A stretch of 64,000 bases of DNA from Clostridiales bacterium (lineage in GTDB: Bacteria; Bacillota; Clostridia; Oscillospirales; Acutalibacteraceae): the NCBI GenBank assembly GCA_012839345.1, contig DUNN01000013.1, forward strand, positions 62,001 through 126,000, read 5' to 3'. Under the pieces are notes generated by a model. The model did not search any database and was not told the DNA's origin. It saw only the letters and a list, made by a program, of their open reading frames with translations. The number at the start of each line of letters is the position of its first letter. The stretch's first letter is position 1. Both the position numbers and the translations under genes were made by a program. This document shows positions 1 to 8,716 of the stretch, piece after piece.

Positions 1-2
1 TC

Positions 3-788
3 ATTACCAAGGGCGTAAATGCGCTGGCCGTCAACCCGGTTGACCGCACCGCAGCAGCTCCGCTCGTAGAAAAAGCAAAAGCCAAGTCGCTTCCGATTGT
101 GTTCCTGAACCGTGAACCGGAAGCCGAGGTTATGAAGAGCTATGACAAGATATGGTATGTCGGCGCGAAGGCAGAAGAGTCCGGCACCATGTCCGGTGAA
201 ATCATTGCCGATTACTTCAAGGCGAACAAATCTGCCGATAAGAACGGCGACGGCAAAATCCAGTATGTCATGCTGCAGGGCGAACCTGGCCATCAGGATG
301 CTACCCTGCGTTCCAAGTATTCGGTAGAGGCCATTGAAAAGGCTGGCTTCGCAACGGAAAAACTGGCGGCCGACACCGCTTACTGGGATAAGGTTAAGGC
401 AACCGACCTGATGAACAACTTCATCGCTTCCCAGGGCCTTGACAAGATTGAAGCCGTTCTGGCCAACAACGACGATATGGCACTCGGCGCAATCGAAGCA
501 CTGAAAGCGAAGGGCTACAACAAGGGCGATAAGTCCAAGTTTATCCCGGTTGTCGGCGTTGACGCTACGGCCCCTGCACTGGCTGCCATGGCGGAAGGCT
601 CGCTGCTCGGCACTGTGCTGAACGATGCGGAAAACCAAGGCAAAGCAACGGTCAACATTGCAGTTGCAGCTGCGCAGAATAAACCGATTACCAAAGAAAA
701 CATCGGTTATGACGTAACCGACGGAAAATATGTTTGGATCCCCTATGTAAAGGTTACCCAGGATAACTACAAGCAGTTCCAGTCCTGA
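3..788 (+). CDS. mglB: Galactose/glucose-binding protein MglB, 5' end outside window
   Basis: This is the sugar-binding lipoprotein of a galactose/methyl-galactoside ABC importer, which would capture the sugar outside the membrane and deliver it to MglC. The reading frame is already open at base 3, so the signal peptide and first lobe are missing. The visible part matches the E. coli galactose-binding protein closely: an EF-hand-like calcium loop (DKNGDGKIQ followed by a Glu), the GHQDATLR segment carrying the His, Asp and Arg sugar ligands, a Trp in TAYWDK, the Asn in ANNDDMA, the Asp in VGVDA and the Asn in VLNDA. It is the first visible gene of mglBAC and is followed by a hairpin. Family assignment is firm; galactose over glucose is inferred from the linked gal genes. 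Confidence 0.93.
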   Translation: MTKGVNALAVNPVDRTAAAPLVEKAKAKSLPIVFLNREPEAEVMKSYDKIWYVGAKAEESGTMSGEIIADYFKANKSADKNGDGKIQYVMLQGEPGHQDATLRSKYSVEAIEKAGFATEKLAADTAYWDKVKATDLMNNFIASQGLDKIEAVLANNDDMALGAIEALKAKGYNKGDKSKFIPVVGVDATAPALAAMAEGSLLGTVLNDAENQGKATVNIAVAAAQNKPITKENIGYDVTDGKYVWIPYVKVTQDNYKQFQS

Positions 789-813
789 TCAACCATTCAG
801 GGCGCATGGATTC

Positions 814-853
814 CGCGGGGAACGCGAAAGCAGGGCGCTTTCCGTTCCCCGCG
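814..853 (+). promoter_or_regulatory. Large hairpin between mglB and mglA
   Basis: An 11-bp perfect stem (CGCGGGGAACG pairing with CGTTCCCCGCG) encloses a second 6-bp stem (GAAAGC/GCTTTC) around a 5-base loop. Only a short AATTTTAG tract follows, so it is a weak terminator at best. Such hairpins after a binding-protein gene commonly protect the upstream mRNA and lower downstream transcription, giving excess binding protein over transporter. A similar element follows the maltodextrin binding-protein gene in this window. Confidence 0.75.
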
Positions 854-879
854 AATTTTAGAAAAGGAGGAATGGCTGT

Positions 880-2379
880 ATGGGCGAATATGTGTTGGAA
901 ATGAATGGGATTACGAAAATATTCCCCGGCGTAAAAGCGCTGGATAACGTCAGCCTGAAAGTCCGGCCCGGCAGCGTGCACGCGCTGATGGGAGAAAACG
1001 GCGCAGGCAAGTCCACCCTGATGAAATGCCTGTTCGGTATTTATCAGGAAGACGCCGGCGAAATTATCCTGGACGGACAGACAGTCAAAATCACTTCGTC
1101 AAAACAAGCTCTTGACCTTGGCATCTCCATGATACACCAGGAACTGCACCCCATCCGGTACCGGCCGGTGATGGAAAACATTTGGCTCGGCCGCTTTCCG
1201 ATGCGGGGAATCGCGGTAGATAAAAAGGCGATGATCCGCGAAACCAAAAAGCTTTTTGAAGAAATCGACCTAAATATCAACCCCGAAGTACTGGCGGGCA
1301 CACTTTCCGCCTCCAACCTCCAGTTGGTGGAGATTGCAAAGGCGGTCAGCTATAATTCGAAAATAATAATAATGGATGAACCCACCTCCTCCCTGACGGA
1401 CAATGAAACGGAACACCTGTTTAAAATTATCCGTCAGCTTCAGAGTAAGGGCTGCGCAATCATCTATATCTCTCATAAAATGGAGGAAATCCTTAAAATT
1501 GCCGATGAGGTGACCATTATGCGCGACGGTCAGTACGTCGGCACATGGCCTTCCACAGAACTGACTACAGACCTGATTATCAGCCGTATGGTTGGGCGCG
1601 ACCTGACCAACCGCTTTCCGCAGAAAGATTACACCCCGGGGGAGGAAGTGGTGCTTCGCGTAAAGGACCTGTGCTCTCCGCTGCCGAAGTCGTTCCAGCA
1701 TGTGAACCTGGAGCTGCACCGGGGCGAAATTCTTGGAATCGGCGGCCTGGTTGGCGCGCAGCGCACCGAACTGGTAGAAGCCATTTTCGGGCTTCGTGCC
1801 ATTGCTTCCGGAACGATTGAAAAGGACGGAAAGGAAATCAAAATCCGCAAGGTTGCCGATGCGAAAAAGAACGGCATTGCCCTGCTGACGGAGGAACGGC
1901 GTGCCTCGGGCGTGTTTGGCATTCTTTCCGTGCTGGACAATACGGTAATTGCCAGCCAGAAGGATTTTGCGCGAAATGGAGTTCTAATGCAGGGCAAACG
2001 CTATAAGGCGGCGAAAGAGTCCAACGCACAGCTCAACACCAAAACGCCGTCTATGGAAACGCTGATGCAGAACCTTTCGGGCGGCAACCAGCAGAAGGTA
2101 TTGTTTGCCCGCTGGCTGCTCACGCACCCGGATATCCTGATTCTTGACGAGCCGACTCGCGGAATCGATGTTGGCGCGAAATACGAAATTTATACCATTA
2201 TGCAGGACCTGATTCATCAGGGAAAATCCATTATCATGATTTCCTCTGAAATGCCGGAGCTTCTCGGTATGGCCGACCGCGTGATGGTCATGTGCGAGGG
2301 CCGGGTTACCGGCGTGCTCGACCGGAAAGAAGCGGACCAGATCAGCGTAATGCGGCTGGCCACCAAGTTTGTGCAGTAA
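880..2379 (+). CDS. mglA: Galactose/methyl-galactoside importer ATPase MglA
   Basis: Double-domain ATPase of the sugar importer family that includes MglA, RbsA and XylG; it powers MglC at the inner face of the membrane. Domain 1 (about residues 5-240) has an intact Walker A (GENGAGKST) and a Walker B Asp-Glu (IIMDEPTSSL). Domain 2 (about 255-495) has a degenerate Walker A (GLVGAQRTE), normal for this family, but a clear signature (LSGGNQQKV) and Walker B (LILDEPTRGIDVG). Length of 499 residues is usual. The ATG at 880 follows AAAGGAGG by 9 bases. It sits between mglB and mglC, which fixes its substrate class. Confidence 0.95.
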   Translation: MGEYVLEMNGITKIFPGVKALDNVSLKVRPGSVHALMGENGAGKSTLMKCLFGIYQEDAGEIILDGQTVKITSSKQALDLGISMIHQELHPIRYRPVMENIWLGRFPMRGIAVDKKAMIRETKKLFEEIDLNINPEVLAGTLSASNLQLVEIAKAVSYNSKIIIMDEPTSSLTDNETEHLFKIIRQLQSKGCAIIYISHKMEEILKIADEVTIMRDGQYVGTWPSTELTTDLIISRMVGRDLTNRFPQKDYTPGEEVVLRVKDLCSPLPKSFQHVNLELHRGEILGIGGLVGAQRTELVEAIFGLRAIASGTIEKDGKEIKIRKVADAKKNGIALLTEERRASGVFGILSVLDNTVIASQKDFARNGVLMQGKRYKAAKESNAQLNTKTPSMETLMQNLSGGNQQKVLFARWLLTHPDILILDEPTRGIDVGAKYEIYTIMQDLIHQGKSIIMISSEMPELLGMADRVMVMCEGRVTGVLDRKEADQISVMRLATKFVQ

Positions 2380-2398
2380 AACAAAGGAAAGCGAGGTA

Positions 2399-3646
2399 AT
2401 GAATATGGATAAACAGGAAAAAGTCATCCCACGCGGCAAATTTGCCTATACTTATATCATATTCGGCATTATTGTCGGAATCATCGGTACCCTGCTGCAG
2501 ACTGCATTTTATGTAAAAACCCTGTACGATCTCCCCAAACTGCTTTGGATTGTTGCAGCAGTATTCGTTATATACGGCATTGTGCAGATTATTAAGGCAC
2601 CAAGCATCGGCACAGATGTGGTGCTGTCCCCAAAATCAGCAAAAGAGTTTTTGACCAACAACGCAATTATGCTGGCATTAATGGTGCTGGTTATCGTGAT
2701 TATGTTTATCGAGCCGCGTTTCATGCAGATTCAGGTTGCGCTTGATATTCTGACCCAGTCCTCCGTTAAGCTGATTGTCGCACTTGGTATTTGTTTTACA
2801 TTGTTAATTGCAGGCACCGACCTTTCTGCCGGTCGTATGGTCGGTTTGGCCGGCGTTATTGCAGGCTCCATGCTACAGACCGAAACATATGCAAACCGCT
2901 TTTTCCCGGGGCTCCCCCAGCTCCCGCTGTTTGTTCCGATTTTAATCGCCATTGTCGTCTGCCTGCTGTTTGGCACGCTGAACGGCTTTTTGGTGGCGAA
3001 ATACGATATGCATCCGTTTATTGCAACCCTGGCCGTACAGGTTATCGTGTTTGGCGCCTGTTCCCTGTACTTTGACCTGCCGCCGAACAATTCCCAGCCG
3101 ATCGGCGGAATCCGCCCCGACTATCAGGCCCTCGGCCAGACGAAGCTGTTCGCATTTCAGATTGGAACCTTCCGGTTTGACGGCATTTCCGTTCTGGTTC
3201 CCATCGCCATGGTCATATGCGCCATCATTTGGTTTGTGCTGAATAAGACCGTATTCGGTAAAAATGTGTACGCCATCGGCGGCAACCGTGAAGCGGCAGT
3301 TGTTTCCGGCGTGAATGTGTTCGCCACGATTATGGGCATTTTCATCCTTGCAGGCGGCCTGTACGGCATTGCCGGTGTGTTGGAAACAGCCCGTGTTGCC
3401 GGTGCCGGTAACCAGTACGGCAACGGCTATGAGCTGGATGCCATCGCGGCCTGCGTGGTGGGCGGCGTGTCGCTGAACGGCGGCATTGGTAAGATCGGCG
3501 GCATCCTCAGCGGCGTGTTGATCTTCACCGTCATCCAGTACGGGCTGCAGTTTATTAATGTAAGCCCGATGTGGCAGCAGATTATCAAAGGCGTAATCAT
3601 TGCAGTTGCAGTTGCCATTGATCTTTCCAAATATAGAAGAAAATAA
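2399..3646 (+). CDS. mglC: Galactose/methyl-galactoside importer permease MglC
   Basis: Membrane permease of the BPD_transp_2 family, forming the sugar channel with MglA. The protein is strongly hydrophobic with about ten membrane segments. It carries the family motifs LIAGTDLSAGRMVGLAG in the middle and the late GNREAAVVSGVNV and ACVVGGVSLNGGIG segments. The start is placed at the ATG at 2399, preceded by GGAAAGCGAGG; the ATG at 2405 is an equally reasonable start. An earlier in-frame ATG at 2369 overlaps mglA and has no ribosome binding site. At 415 residues it is longer than E. coli MglC (336) because of an extra N-terminal region with two membrane segments, as in other clostridial MglC proteins. 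Confidence 0.93.
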   Translation: MNMDKQEKVIPRGKFAYTYIIFGIIVGIIGTLLQTAFYVKTLYDLPKLLWIVAAVFVIYGIVQIIKAPSIGTDVVLSPKSAKEFLTNNAIMLALMVLVIVIMFIEPRFMQIQVALDILTQSSVKLIVALGICFTLLIAGTDLSAGRMVGLAGVIAGSMLQTETYANRFFPGLPQLPLFVPILIAIVVCLLFGTLNGFLVAKYDMHPFIATLAVQVIVFGACSLYFDLPPNNSQPIGGIRPDYQALGQTKLFAFQIGTFRFDGISVLVPIAMVICAIIWFVLNKTVFGKNVYAIGGNREAAVVSGVNVFATIMGIFILAGGLYGIAGVLETARVAGAGNQYGNGYELDAIAACVVGGVSLNGGIGKIGGILSGVLIFTVIQYGLQFINVSPMWQQIIKGVIIAVAVAIDLSKYRRK

Positions 3647-3700
3647 TCCACTCTTCCAATCGATAAAGCGATTCCATAGGACAAGAAATGTGGTGATACT

Positions 3701-3847
3701 GTGCGCGGGAGTCAAACCCCCGGTGGAAAACGCAGGGAGAGAAAACGCACGGCGCTCCGCATTGACGAGAAAACACTCCAATGGTTTGTCCTCGCAGCGG
3801 CAGCAGTCATTGTGGTGATTCTTGCTGCTCTTTTACTGAACTATTAA
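3701..3847 (+). CDS. Small single-span membrane protein after mglC (48 aa)
   Basis: A short open frame starting with GTG at 3701 and ending TAA at 3845-3847. The first 25 residues are very basic (GGKRRERKRTALRIDEK) and the last 20 form one membrane helix (WFVLAAAAVIVVILAALLL) ending NY. A GGTGAT stretch matching the 3' part of a full ribosome binding site ends three bases before the GTG. Positive charge before the helix predicts the N-terminus inside the cell. It lies 54 bases after mglC and before the operon terminator, so it is probably co-transcribed with the importer. I do not recognise a family; function unknown. Confidence 0.5.
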   Translation: MRGSQTPGGKRRERKRTALRIDEKTLQWFVLAAAAVIVVILAALLLNY

Positions 3848-3960
3848 ATGAAAAATCCACGGTTTGCACCGGAAAAAACGGAGCAGACGGGATTTTCCAA
3901 AGATTTGAATTTGCCGGCTCATCTCTTTCATACTATTTTTTCTAATTTCTCCTACCACAG

Positions 3961-4000
3961 ACACAGCCCGCGCGGGAACTCCCGCACGGGCTGTGTTTCT
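3961..4000 (+). terminator. Terminator of the mgl operon
   Basis: ACACAGCCCG-C-GCGGG pairs with CCCGC-A-CGGGCTGTGT (one C/A mismatch) around a short loop, followed by TTTCTT. It ends the mglBAC transcript before the independently promoted sensor genes. Confidence 0.8.
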
Positions 4001-4084
4001 TGCAGATTAAATCACTACATTTCGCTAGAATTAAAATAATGATGCAAAGAAATTTGTTTAAATAGTAGATTTCGTTGTTGCAGG

Positions 4085-4093
4085 TGTTATAAT
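4085..4093 (+). promoter_or_regulatory. Extended -10 promoter of the sensor operon
   Basis: TGT-TATAAT is a perfect extended -10 element, 34 bases upstream of the response-regulator ATG. The -35 region (TAGATT at 4066-4071) is poor, which is tolerated with an extended -10 and fits a promoter of modest constitutive output. Confidence 0.6.
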
Positions 4094-4126
4094 TATGATA
4101 TCGCATATTTGGAATGGGGGGTCTTT

Positions 4127-5731
4127 ATGGCGCTTTACCGCATCCTTCTGGTGGATGACGAGGAAGAGGTTCGGGAGGGAATCATCCGGAAGATCGACTG
4201 GGAAAGCCTAGGGTTCGAAGTGGCCGGCGACGCAGAAAATGGGTTGGACGCGCTGGAAAAAGCAGAGCATCTGCATCCAGACGTGGTCATGACCGATATT
4301 AAAATGCCGTTTATGGACGGGTTGGAACTTGGGGAAAAGCTTCGGGTTCTGCTGCCCTCTACCAAACTGATTATTTTTTCCGGGTTCGATGATTTTGAGT
4401 ACGCCAAGAAGGCAATTAAAATTAATGTGGCGGAATACGTGCTTAAACCGATTAACTCCGGGGAACTTACCGAAACGCTGAAAAGGCTGAAGGCGCAGAT
4501 GGACCAGGAATTTGCGGAAAAGCGCGATGTGGAAACCCTGCGCCGCAATTACTTGGAAAGCCTTCCCGTACTAAGGGAACAATTTCTGGTCGGCTTGCTG
4601 GAAGGGCGCGTTTCTGCGGAGCGCCTGCACGCGCAGGCAAAGCAGTTCGGCCTGTCGCTGGAAGCGGGGAATTGGGCGGTTGCTATGGTGCGCGCCGCCG
4701 CAGAACCCCGGGAATCGGCAGTTTGGAACGGCGAGGAAGAGCTGATTCCGATTTCCCTGAAACGTACACTGGAGGAGATCTTAGGCAATTACTGTCGTTT
4801 TGTCGACTTTTATTATTCCGACAGTATCGTGGTTCTTGCAGAACTGGAAGCAGCTGGGGGGATTGCTCCGCTGACAGCGGGCATTGACGAAGTCTGCAAA
4901 TCCGCAGAACAGGTGCTTGGGGTTCACGTAACAGCGGGCGTGGGGACACCCTGCGATTCCCCAATGGAATTCCGACACTCTTACCGCGAGGCACAGAGCG
5001 CGCTGGAATACAGCACGGTGCCGGGCGCGGGAAGGACGGTTTACATAGGCGATATGGAACCGGCAATCCTGGTCAAGCCGGAGTTCGATGAGCAGGAGGA
5101 ACGTGCGCTGGTCAATGCCGTGAAAATGGGATCGGAGGAAGAAATCCGTTCCTGCATGGAAGGAATCTTCGCCCGGCTGGAATTGGCGCCGCCGTCCCTC
5201 AATCGGTATCAAATTTATTTACTCGAAATGTTTTCCGCACTGCTGAAAATCATGCATGCCTGCGGACTGGAAATGGAGAAGGTTTTTAGCGGGAACGACA
5301 ACATTGTGTCGGTGCTGGGCGGACTGCACACGCCGGAGGAAATGAAACGCTTTTATACAGAAAGCTGCGTGCGCATCAGCGAACTCATCCGGCGGGAGCG
5401 GGTGGATTCCACCAAGCTGCTCGCGGAAAACGCGAAGCAGTATATCGCAGAAAATTACCAGCGGGAAGACCTTTCCGTGGAGGAGCTCAGTTCTTTCCTC
5501 CACGTGAGTGCAACCTACTTTTCCACGGTGTTCAAGCGGGAAACCGGGATGAGCTTTGTGGCTTACCTGACGGAGGTGCGCCTGCAGCAGGCGGTCAACC
5601 TGCTGAATACCACGGATGATAAAACTTATGTCATTGCGCAGAAAGTCGGTTACCCAGAACCGAACTATTTTAGCTACGTGTTCAAGCGGAAATTCGGAGT
5701 ATCCCCTTCGAAATACCGCAGCCAGAAGTAA
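4127..5731 (+). CDS. YesN/AraC-type response regulator
   Basis: Cytoplasmic transcription regulator of a two-component system. The receiver domain (about residues 3-120) has the acidic pair D10-D11, the phosphoacceptor D57 in VVMTDIKMP and the Lys in YVLKP. A central linker domain of about 280 residues follows. The C-terminal 100 residues are two AraC helix-turn-helix units ending in the typical KVGYPEPNYFSYVFKRKFGVSPSKYR. The ATG at 4127 follows GGGGGG by 6 bases; an in-frame ATG at 4109 lacks a ribosome binding site. The histidine kinase follows directly. Relatives usually control a linked sugar importer; the mgl operon upstream is the obvious target (inference). Confidence 0.92.
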   Translation: MALYRILLVDDEEEVREGIIRKIDWESLGFEVAGDAENGLDALEKAEHLHPDVVMTDIKMPFMDGLELGEKLRVLLPSTKLIIFSGFDDFEYAKKAIKINVAEYVLKPINSGELTETLKRLKAQMDQEFAEKRDVETLRRNYLESLPVLREQFLVGLLEGRVSAERLHAQAKQFGLSLEAGNWAVAMVRAAAEPRESAVWNGEEELIPISLKRTLEEILGNYCRFVDFYYSDSIVVLAELEAAGGIAPLTAGIDEVCKSAEQVLGVHVTAGVGTPCDSPMEFRHSYREAQSALEYSTVPGAGRTVYIGDMEPAILVKPEFDEQEERALVNAVKMGSEEEIRSCMEGIFARLELAPPSLNRYQIYLLEMFSALLKIMHACGLEMEKVFSGNDNIVSVLGGLHTPEEMKRFYTESCVRISELIRRERVDSTKLLAENAKQYIAENYQREDLSVEELSSFLHVSATYFSTVFKRETGMSFVAYLTEVRLQQAVNLLNTTDDKTYVIAQKVGYPEPNYFSYVFKRKFGVSPSKYRSQK

Positions 5732-5797
5732 CCGGATGCAGCAAAGCGGGAGATCCGCTTTCAAAACGGAAATGGAACGGGAAAGGATGGAGAACGT

Positions 5798-7621
5798 TTG
5801 CGGGAAAAAATACGGAAAACGTTGGACCGGTCCAAACATTTTTTACACCAGCGCAGCCTTCAGTTTACCATCTCCATTACGTTCACCATTGTTTCTGTGC
5901 TGGGTATGCTGGTCGTAGGCATCTCGCTTTCCATGCGGTTTATCAGTTCTTCGGAAAAGATGGCCTCCGAGGATAACACCCGCATGGTCGACCAGGTCAA
6001 CTTGAATCTTGACACTTACCTGCGCAGTATGCTGCGTATTTCGGACTCCATGTATTACCGGGTGATAAAAAATGCCGACCTTGCCAAGGACGACTTTAGC
6101 CGGGAAATGAGCCTGCTTTACGAAACCAACCGGGACCAGCTCATCAGCATCGGTGTGTTTTCCGGAACGGGACAAGTCATCGCTGCGGAGCCGATTTCTC
6201 AGGTTAAGCCGACCGCCGATACCACCAAGCAGGACTGGTTTATCAATGCAACGCGGCGGATTGAAAACAACCACTTTTCCACGCCGCACGTGCAGAATCT
6301 GTTTGTTAACCCCGAAAACAATTACCACTGGGTGGTGTCGCTCAGCCGTTCGGTAGAGCTGACCACCGCCGGGTCCATCGCGCACGGCGTGCTGTTGGTG
6401 GACATGAACTTCAGCGGGATTGAACAAATCTGCAAAAACGTTGATTTGGGGGAAACGGGTTATATTTATTTGATCGACCAGAATGGGGAATTGATTTACC
6501 ACCCCCGCCAACAGCTGATTTATTCCAATTTAATCCATGAAAACAATTATGCTGCCGCCAAATATGAGGACGGCAACCATTTTGAATATTTCGAGGGGCA
6601 GGAGCGCCTGATTACAGTGAAAACCGTGGGTTATACCGGATGGAAAATCATCGGGGTTTCCTCCACGCAGGACATAACCTCCGGGTATTCGCAGATTAAA
6701 CTGTTTGCACTGTTCTTCCTCTTTTTCGGTGTTTTTCTTCTGATTTTTGTCAACATGTTTTTGTCCTCCCGCATTGCGACTCCAATTAAGGAACTGGAAC
6801 GGGCGGTGAAGGAAATTGAAAAAGGGCGGCTGGAGGATGTGAAAATCCCCACCTCCGGTTCTTATGAGGTGCGGCATCTGGGCCAAACATTGAATTCTAT
6901 GGTGCATCAGCTGCGCAACCTGATGACGGATATTGTGGCGGAGCAGGAGTCCAAGCGGAAAAGCGAGCTGGACGCGCTTCAGTCGCAGATTAACCCGCAC
7001 TTCCTGTATAATACGCTCGATTCCATCATATGGATGATCGAAAACGAAAAGTACGACGGTGCCATTACCATGGTTACGGCGCTGGCCAAGCTGTTCCGCA
7101 TCAGCCTTTCCAAGGGGAAAAATATCATTTCCGTGGCGGATGAACTGGAGCATGTGCGCAACTACCTAACCATTCAGAAAATGCGCTATAAAAACAAGTT
7201 CGACTTTACAATTACCGCGGAACCCGGCACCGGGGAATGCGATACCATCAAATTGATTGTGCAGCCGCTGGTGGAAAACTCCATTTATCATGGAATGGAA
7301 TTTATGAGCGGCGACGGGGAAATCAACATCCATTCTTATTTCCGGGAGGGTGATCTTTACATCGATATCATCGACAACGGGCTTGGCATGCCGCAGGAGC
7401 AGGCGGATCTGCTCCTGATGGAGGACAACACTACCCGCAAACGGGGAAAAGGTTCCGGCATCGGGCTGAAAAATGTGCAGGAGCGCATTCAGCTTTATTT
7501 TGGCAAGGAATACGGGTTGGCCATTTACAGCGAACCGGACGAAGGGACGACGGCACGCATTCATCTGCCCGCACGCCCCTTTGGGGACGGGGAGCCCCCG
7601 CGGGAAGGCGGTGCAAAATAA
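5798..7621 (+). CDS. YesM-type sensor histidine kinase
   Basis: Membrane sensor kinase, partner of the regulator upstream. A first membrane helix (about residues 25-48) leads into an extracytoplasmic Cache-like sensor of about 250 residues. A second helix (about 304-325) is followed by HAMP, the LytS/YesM His-kinase domain with H401 in QINPHFLYNTLDSI, and an ATPase domain with NSIYHG, DNGLGMP and GSGIGLKNVQER. Length of 607 is usual. The start is a TTG at 5798 behind GGATGGAG; no ATG in frame fits. The two following genes encode sugar-binding-like proteins, so the sensor may read sugar through them rather than only by its own Cache domain (inference). Confidence 0.93.
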   Translation: MREKIRKTLDRSKHFLHQRSLQFTISITFTIVSVLGMLVVGISLSMRFISSSEKMASEDNTRMVDQVNLNLDTYLRSMLRISDSMYYRVIKNADLAKDDFSREMSLLYETNRDQLISIGVFSGTGQVIAAEPISQVKPTADTTKQDWFINATRRIENNHFSTPHVQNLFVNPENNYHWVVSLSRSVELTTAGSIAHGVLLVDMNFSGIEQICKNVDLGETGYIYLIDQNGELIYHPRQQLIYSNLIHENNYAAAKYEDGNHFEYFEGQERLITVKTVGYTGWKIIGVSSTQDITSGYSQIKLFALFFLFFGVFLLIFVNMFLSSRIATPIKELERAVKEIEKGRLEDVKIPTSGSYEVRHLGQTLNSMVHQLRNLMTDIVAEQESKRKSELDALQSQINPHFLYNTLDSIIWMIENEKYDGAITMVTALAKLFRISLSKGKNIISVADELEHVRNYLTIQKMRYKNKFDFTITAEPGTGECDTIKLIVQPLVENSIYHGMEFMSGDGEINIHSYFREGDLYIDIIDNGLGMPQEQADLLLMEDNTTRKRGKGSGIGLKNVQERIQLYFGKEYGLAIYSEPDEGTTARIHLPARPFGDGEPPREGGAK

Positions 7622-7623
7622 GA

Positions 7624-8628
7624 ATGGATAACGGTTCCATGGAAAAAACCTCAATTACGAAAACAAAGGTGCTTGCTTTCGTGGGAATTCTGTTGGTCTT
7701 TATTGCCGCGTCCCTATTTTTGTACCGGGACCGGCTGTCGGAAAAAAAGAACAGCGATCCTTACGAAATATCGGTCATTATCCGGGGGAAAAATACGGAA
7801 AGTTGGACGACCATCCGCCAGGGAATTGACCAGGCGGCGAAGGACCTGAACTGCGACGTGAGCTTTGTTACGCTTTCCAGCGAAAACAACGCCGAAGAAC
7901 AGGTGGCGCTCATTCAGCGCGAAATTGCCAACGGCGCGAATGCCATTGTGATTTCCCCCGTAAATTCCACCGACCTGGAAGAGCCGGTGCGCAAAGCGAT
8001 GAAGCTGGTTCCCATAGTGTCGCTTCAGTCCACGGTAACCGGCATTCAAGGGCTTCCCTGCATTTCCTGCGATAATTACAAGCTGGGCAGTGCGCTGGCT
8101 GACAAGCTGCTTTCGGATGAAGAAGCAAAGCGAAAGGTCACAATTTTGCGCAACAGCATGGACTGCAGTTACATCCGCCAGCGCTATTTGGGGGTGAACG
8201 CAGTGCTGAGTAAGGAAGCCGGAAAAATTGATACCTGGGAAATTCCGGACGACCCACAGGAGGCCTATGACACCGCCCGTGGAATGCTTCAGAACAGCAG
8301 TTCCACCGCGTTTGTCGCGTTGGACGGAGCCACGCTGGATGCGGTGGCAAAGGCAGAACGCGACTTGCTGAAAACCGGGAGCAAACCGGTTCATATCTAT
8401 GGGCTGGGCAGAACCAACACCGTGGTGTCGCTGCTGGAAAATCAGGTGGTTAGCGCAATCGGCGTGGAAAATGAGTTCAACCTCGGCTACCTCAGTATTC
8501 AGTCTGCGGTGAACCAGATTAATAAAAAAGCAGGCGCAGGAACGCCTCAGATTAATTTTGCAATTGTGGATCAGACCAACATGTATAATTCCGACAATCA
8601 GCGTCTGCTGTTCCCCTTTGTACGCTGA
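7624..8628 (+). CDS. Membrane-anchored periplasmic-binding-like protein (putative co-sensor)
   Basis: One N-terminal membrane helix (about residues 18-38) is followed by a type I periplasmic sugar-binding fold of the Peripla_BP_4 kind: ISVIIRGKNTESWTTIRQGIDQAAKDL, then AIVISPVNSTDLE, then YGLGRTNTVVSLL. It lacks the calcium loop and several hexose ligands seen in the next gene, so its ligand may differ or it may be a protein partner. No lipobox Cys is present, so it stays tethered by its helix. It starts two bases after the kinase stop; the ATG at 7639 is an alternative, neither having a strong ribosome binding site. The arrangement recalls XylFII-LytS of clostridia, where an anchored binding protein feeds a kinase; the role here is inferred. 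Confidence 0.8.
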   Translation: MDNGSMEKTSITKTKVLAFVGILLVFIAASLFLYRDRLSEKKNSDPYEISVIIRGKNTESWTTIRQGIDQAAKDLNCDVSFVTLSSENNAEEQVALIQREIANGANAIVISPVNSTDLEEPVRKAMKLVPIVSLQSTVTGIQGLPCISCDNYKLGSALADKLLSDEEAKRKVTILRNSMDCSYIRQRYLGVNAVLSKEAGKIDTWEIPDDPQEAYDTARGMLQNSSSTAFVALDGATLDAVAKAERDLLKTGSKPVHIYGLGRTNTVVSLLENQVVSAIGVENEFNLGYLSIQSAVNQINKKAGAGTPQINFAIVDQTNMYNSDNQRLLFPFVR

Positions 8629-8716
8629 GCGGAGGAACTGTTTTCAAAGGGCGGCGGCTTACGCGCGGCATGGCGTCCGGAGGAAAAGCACAGAGCGCGA
8701 AGAACGGAGGGTTGGT

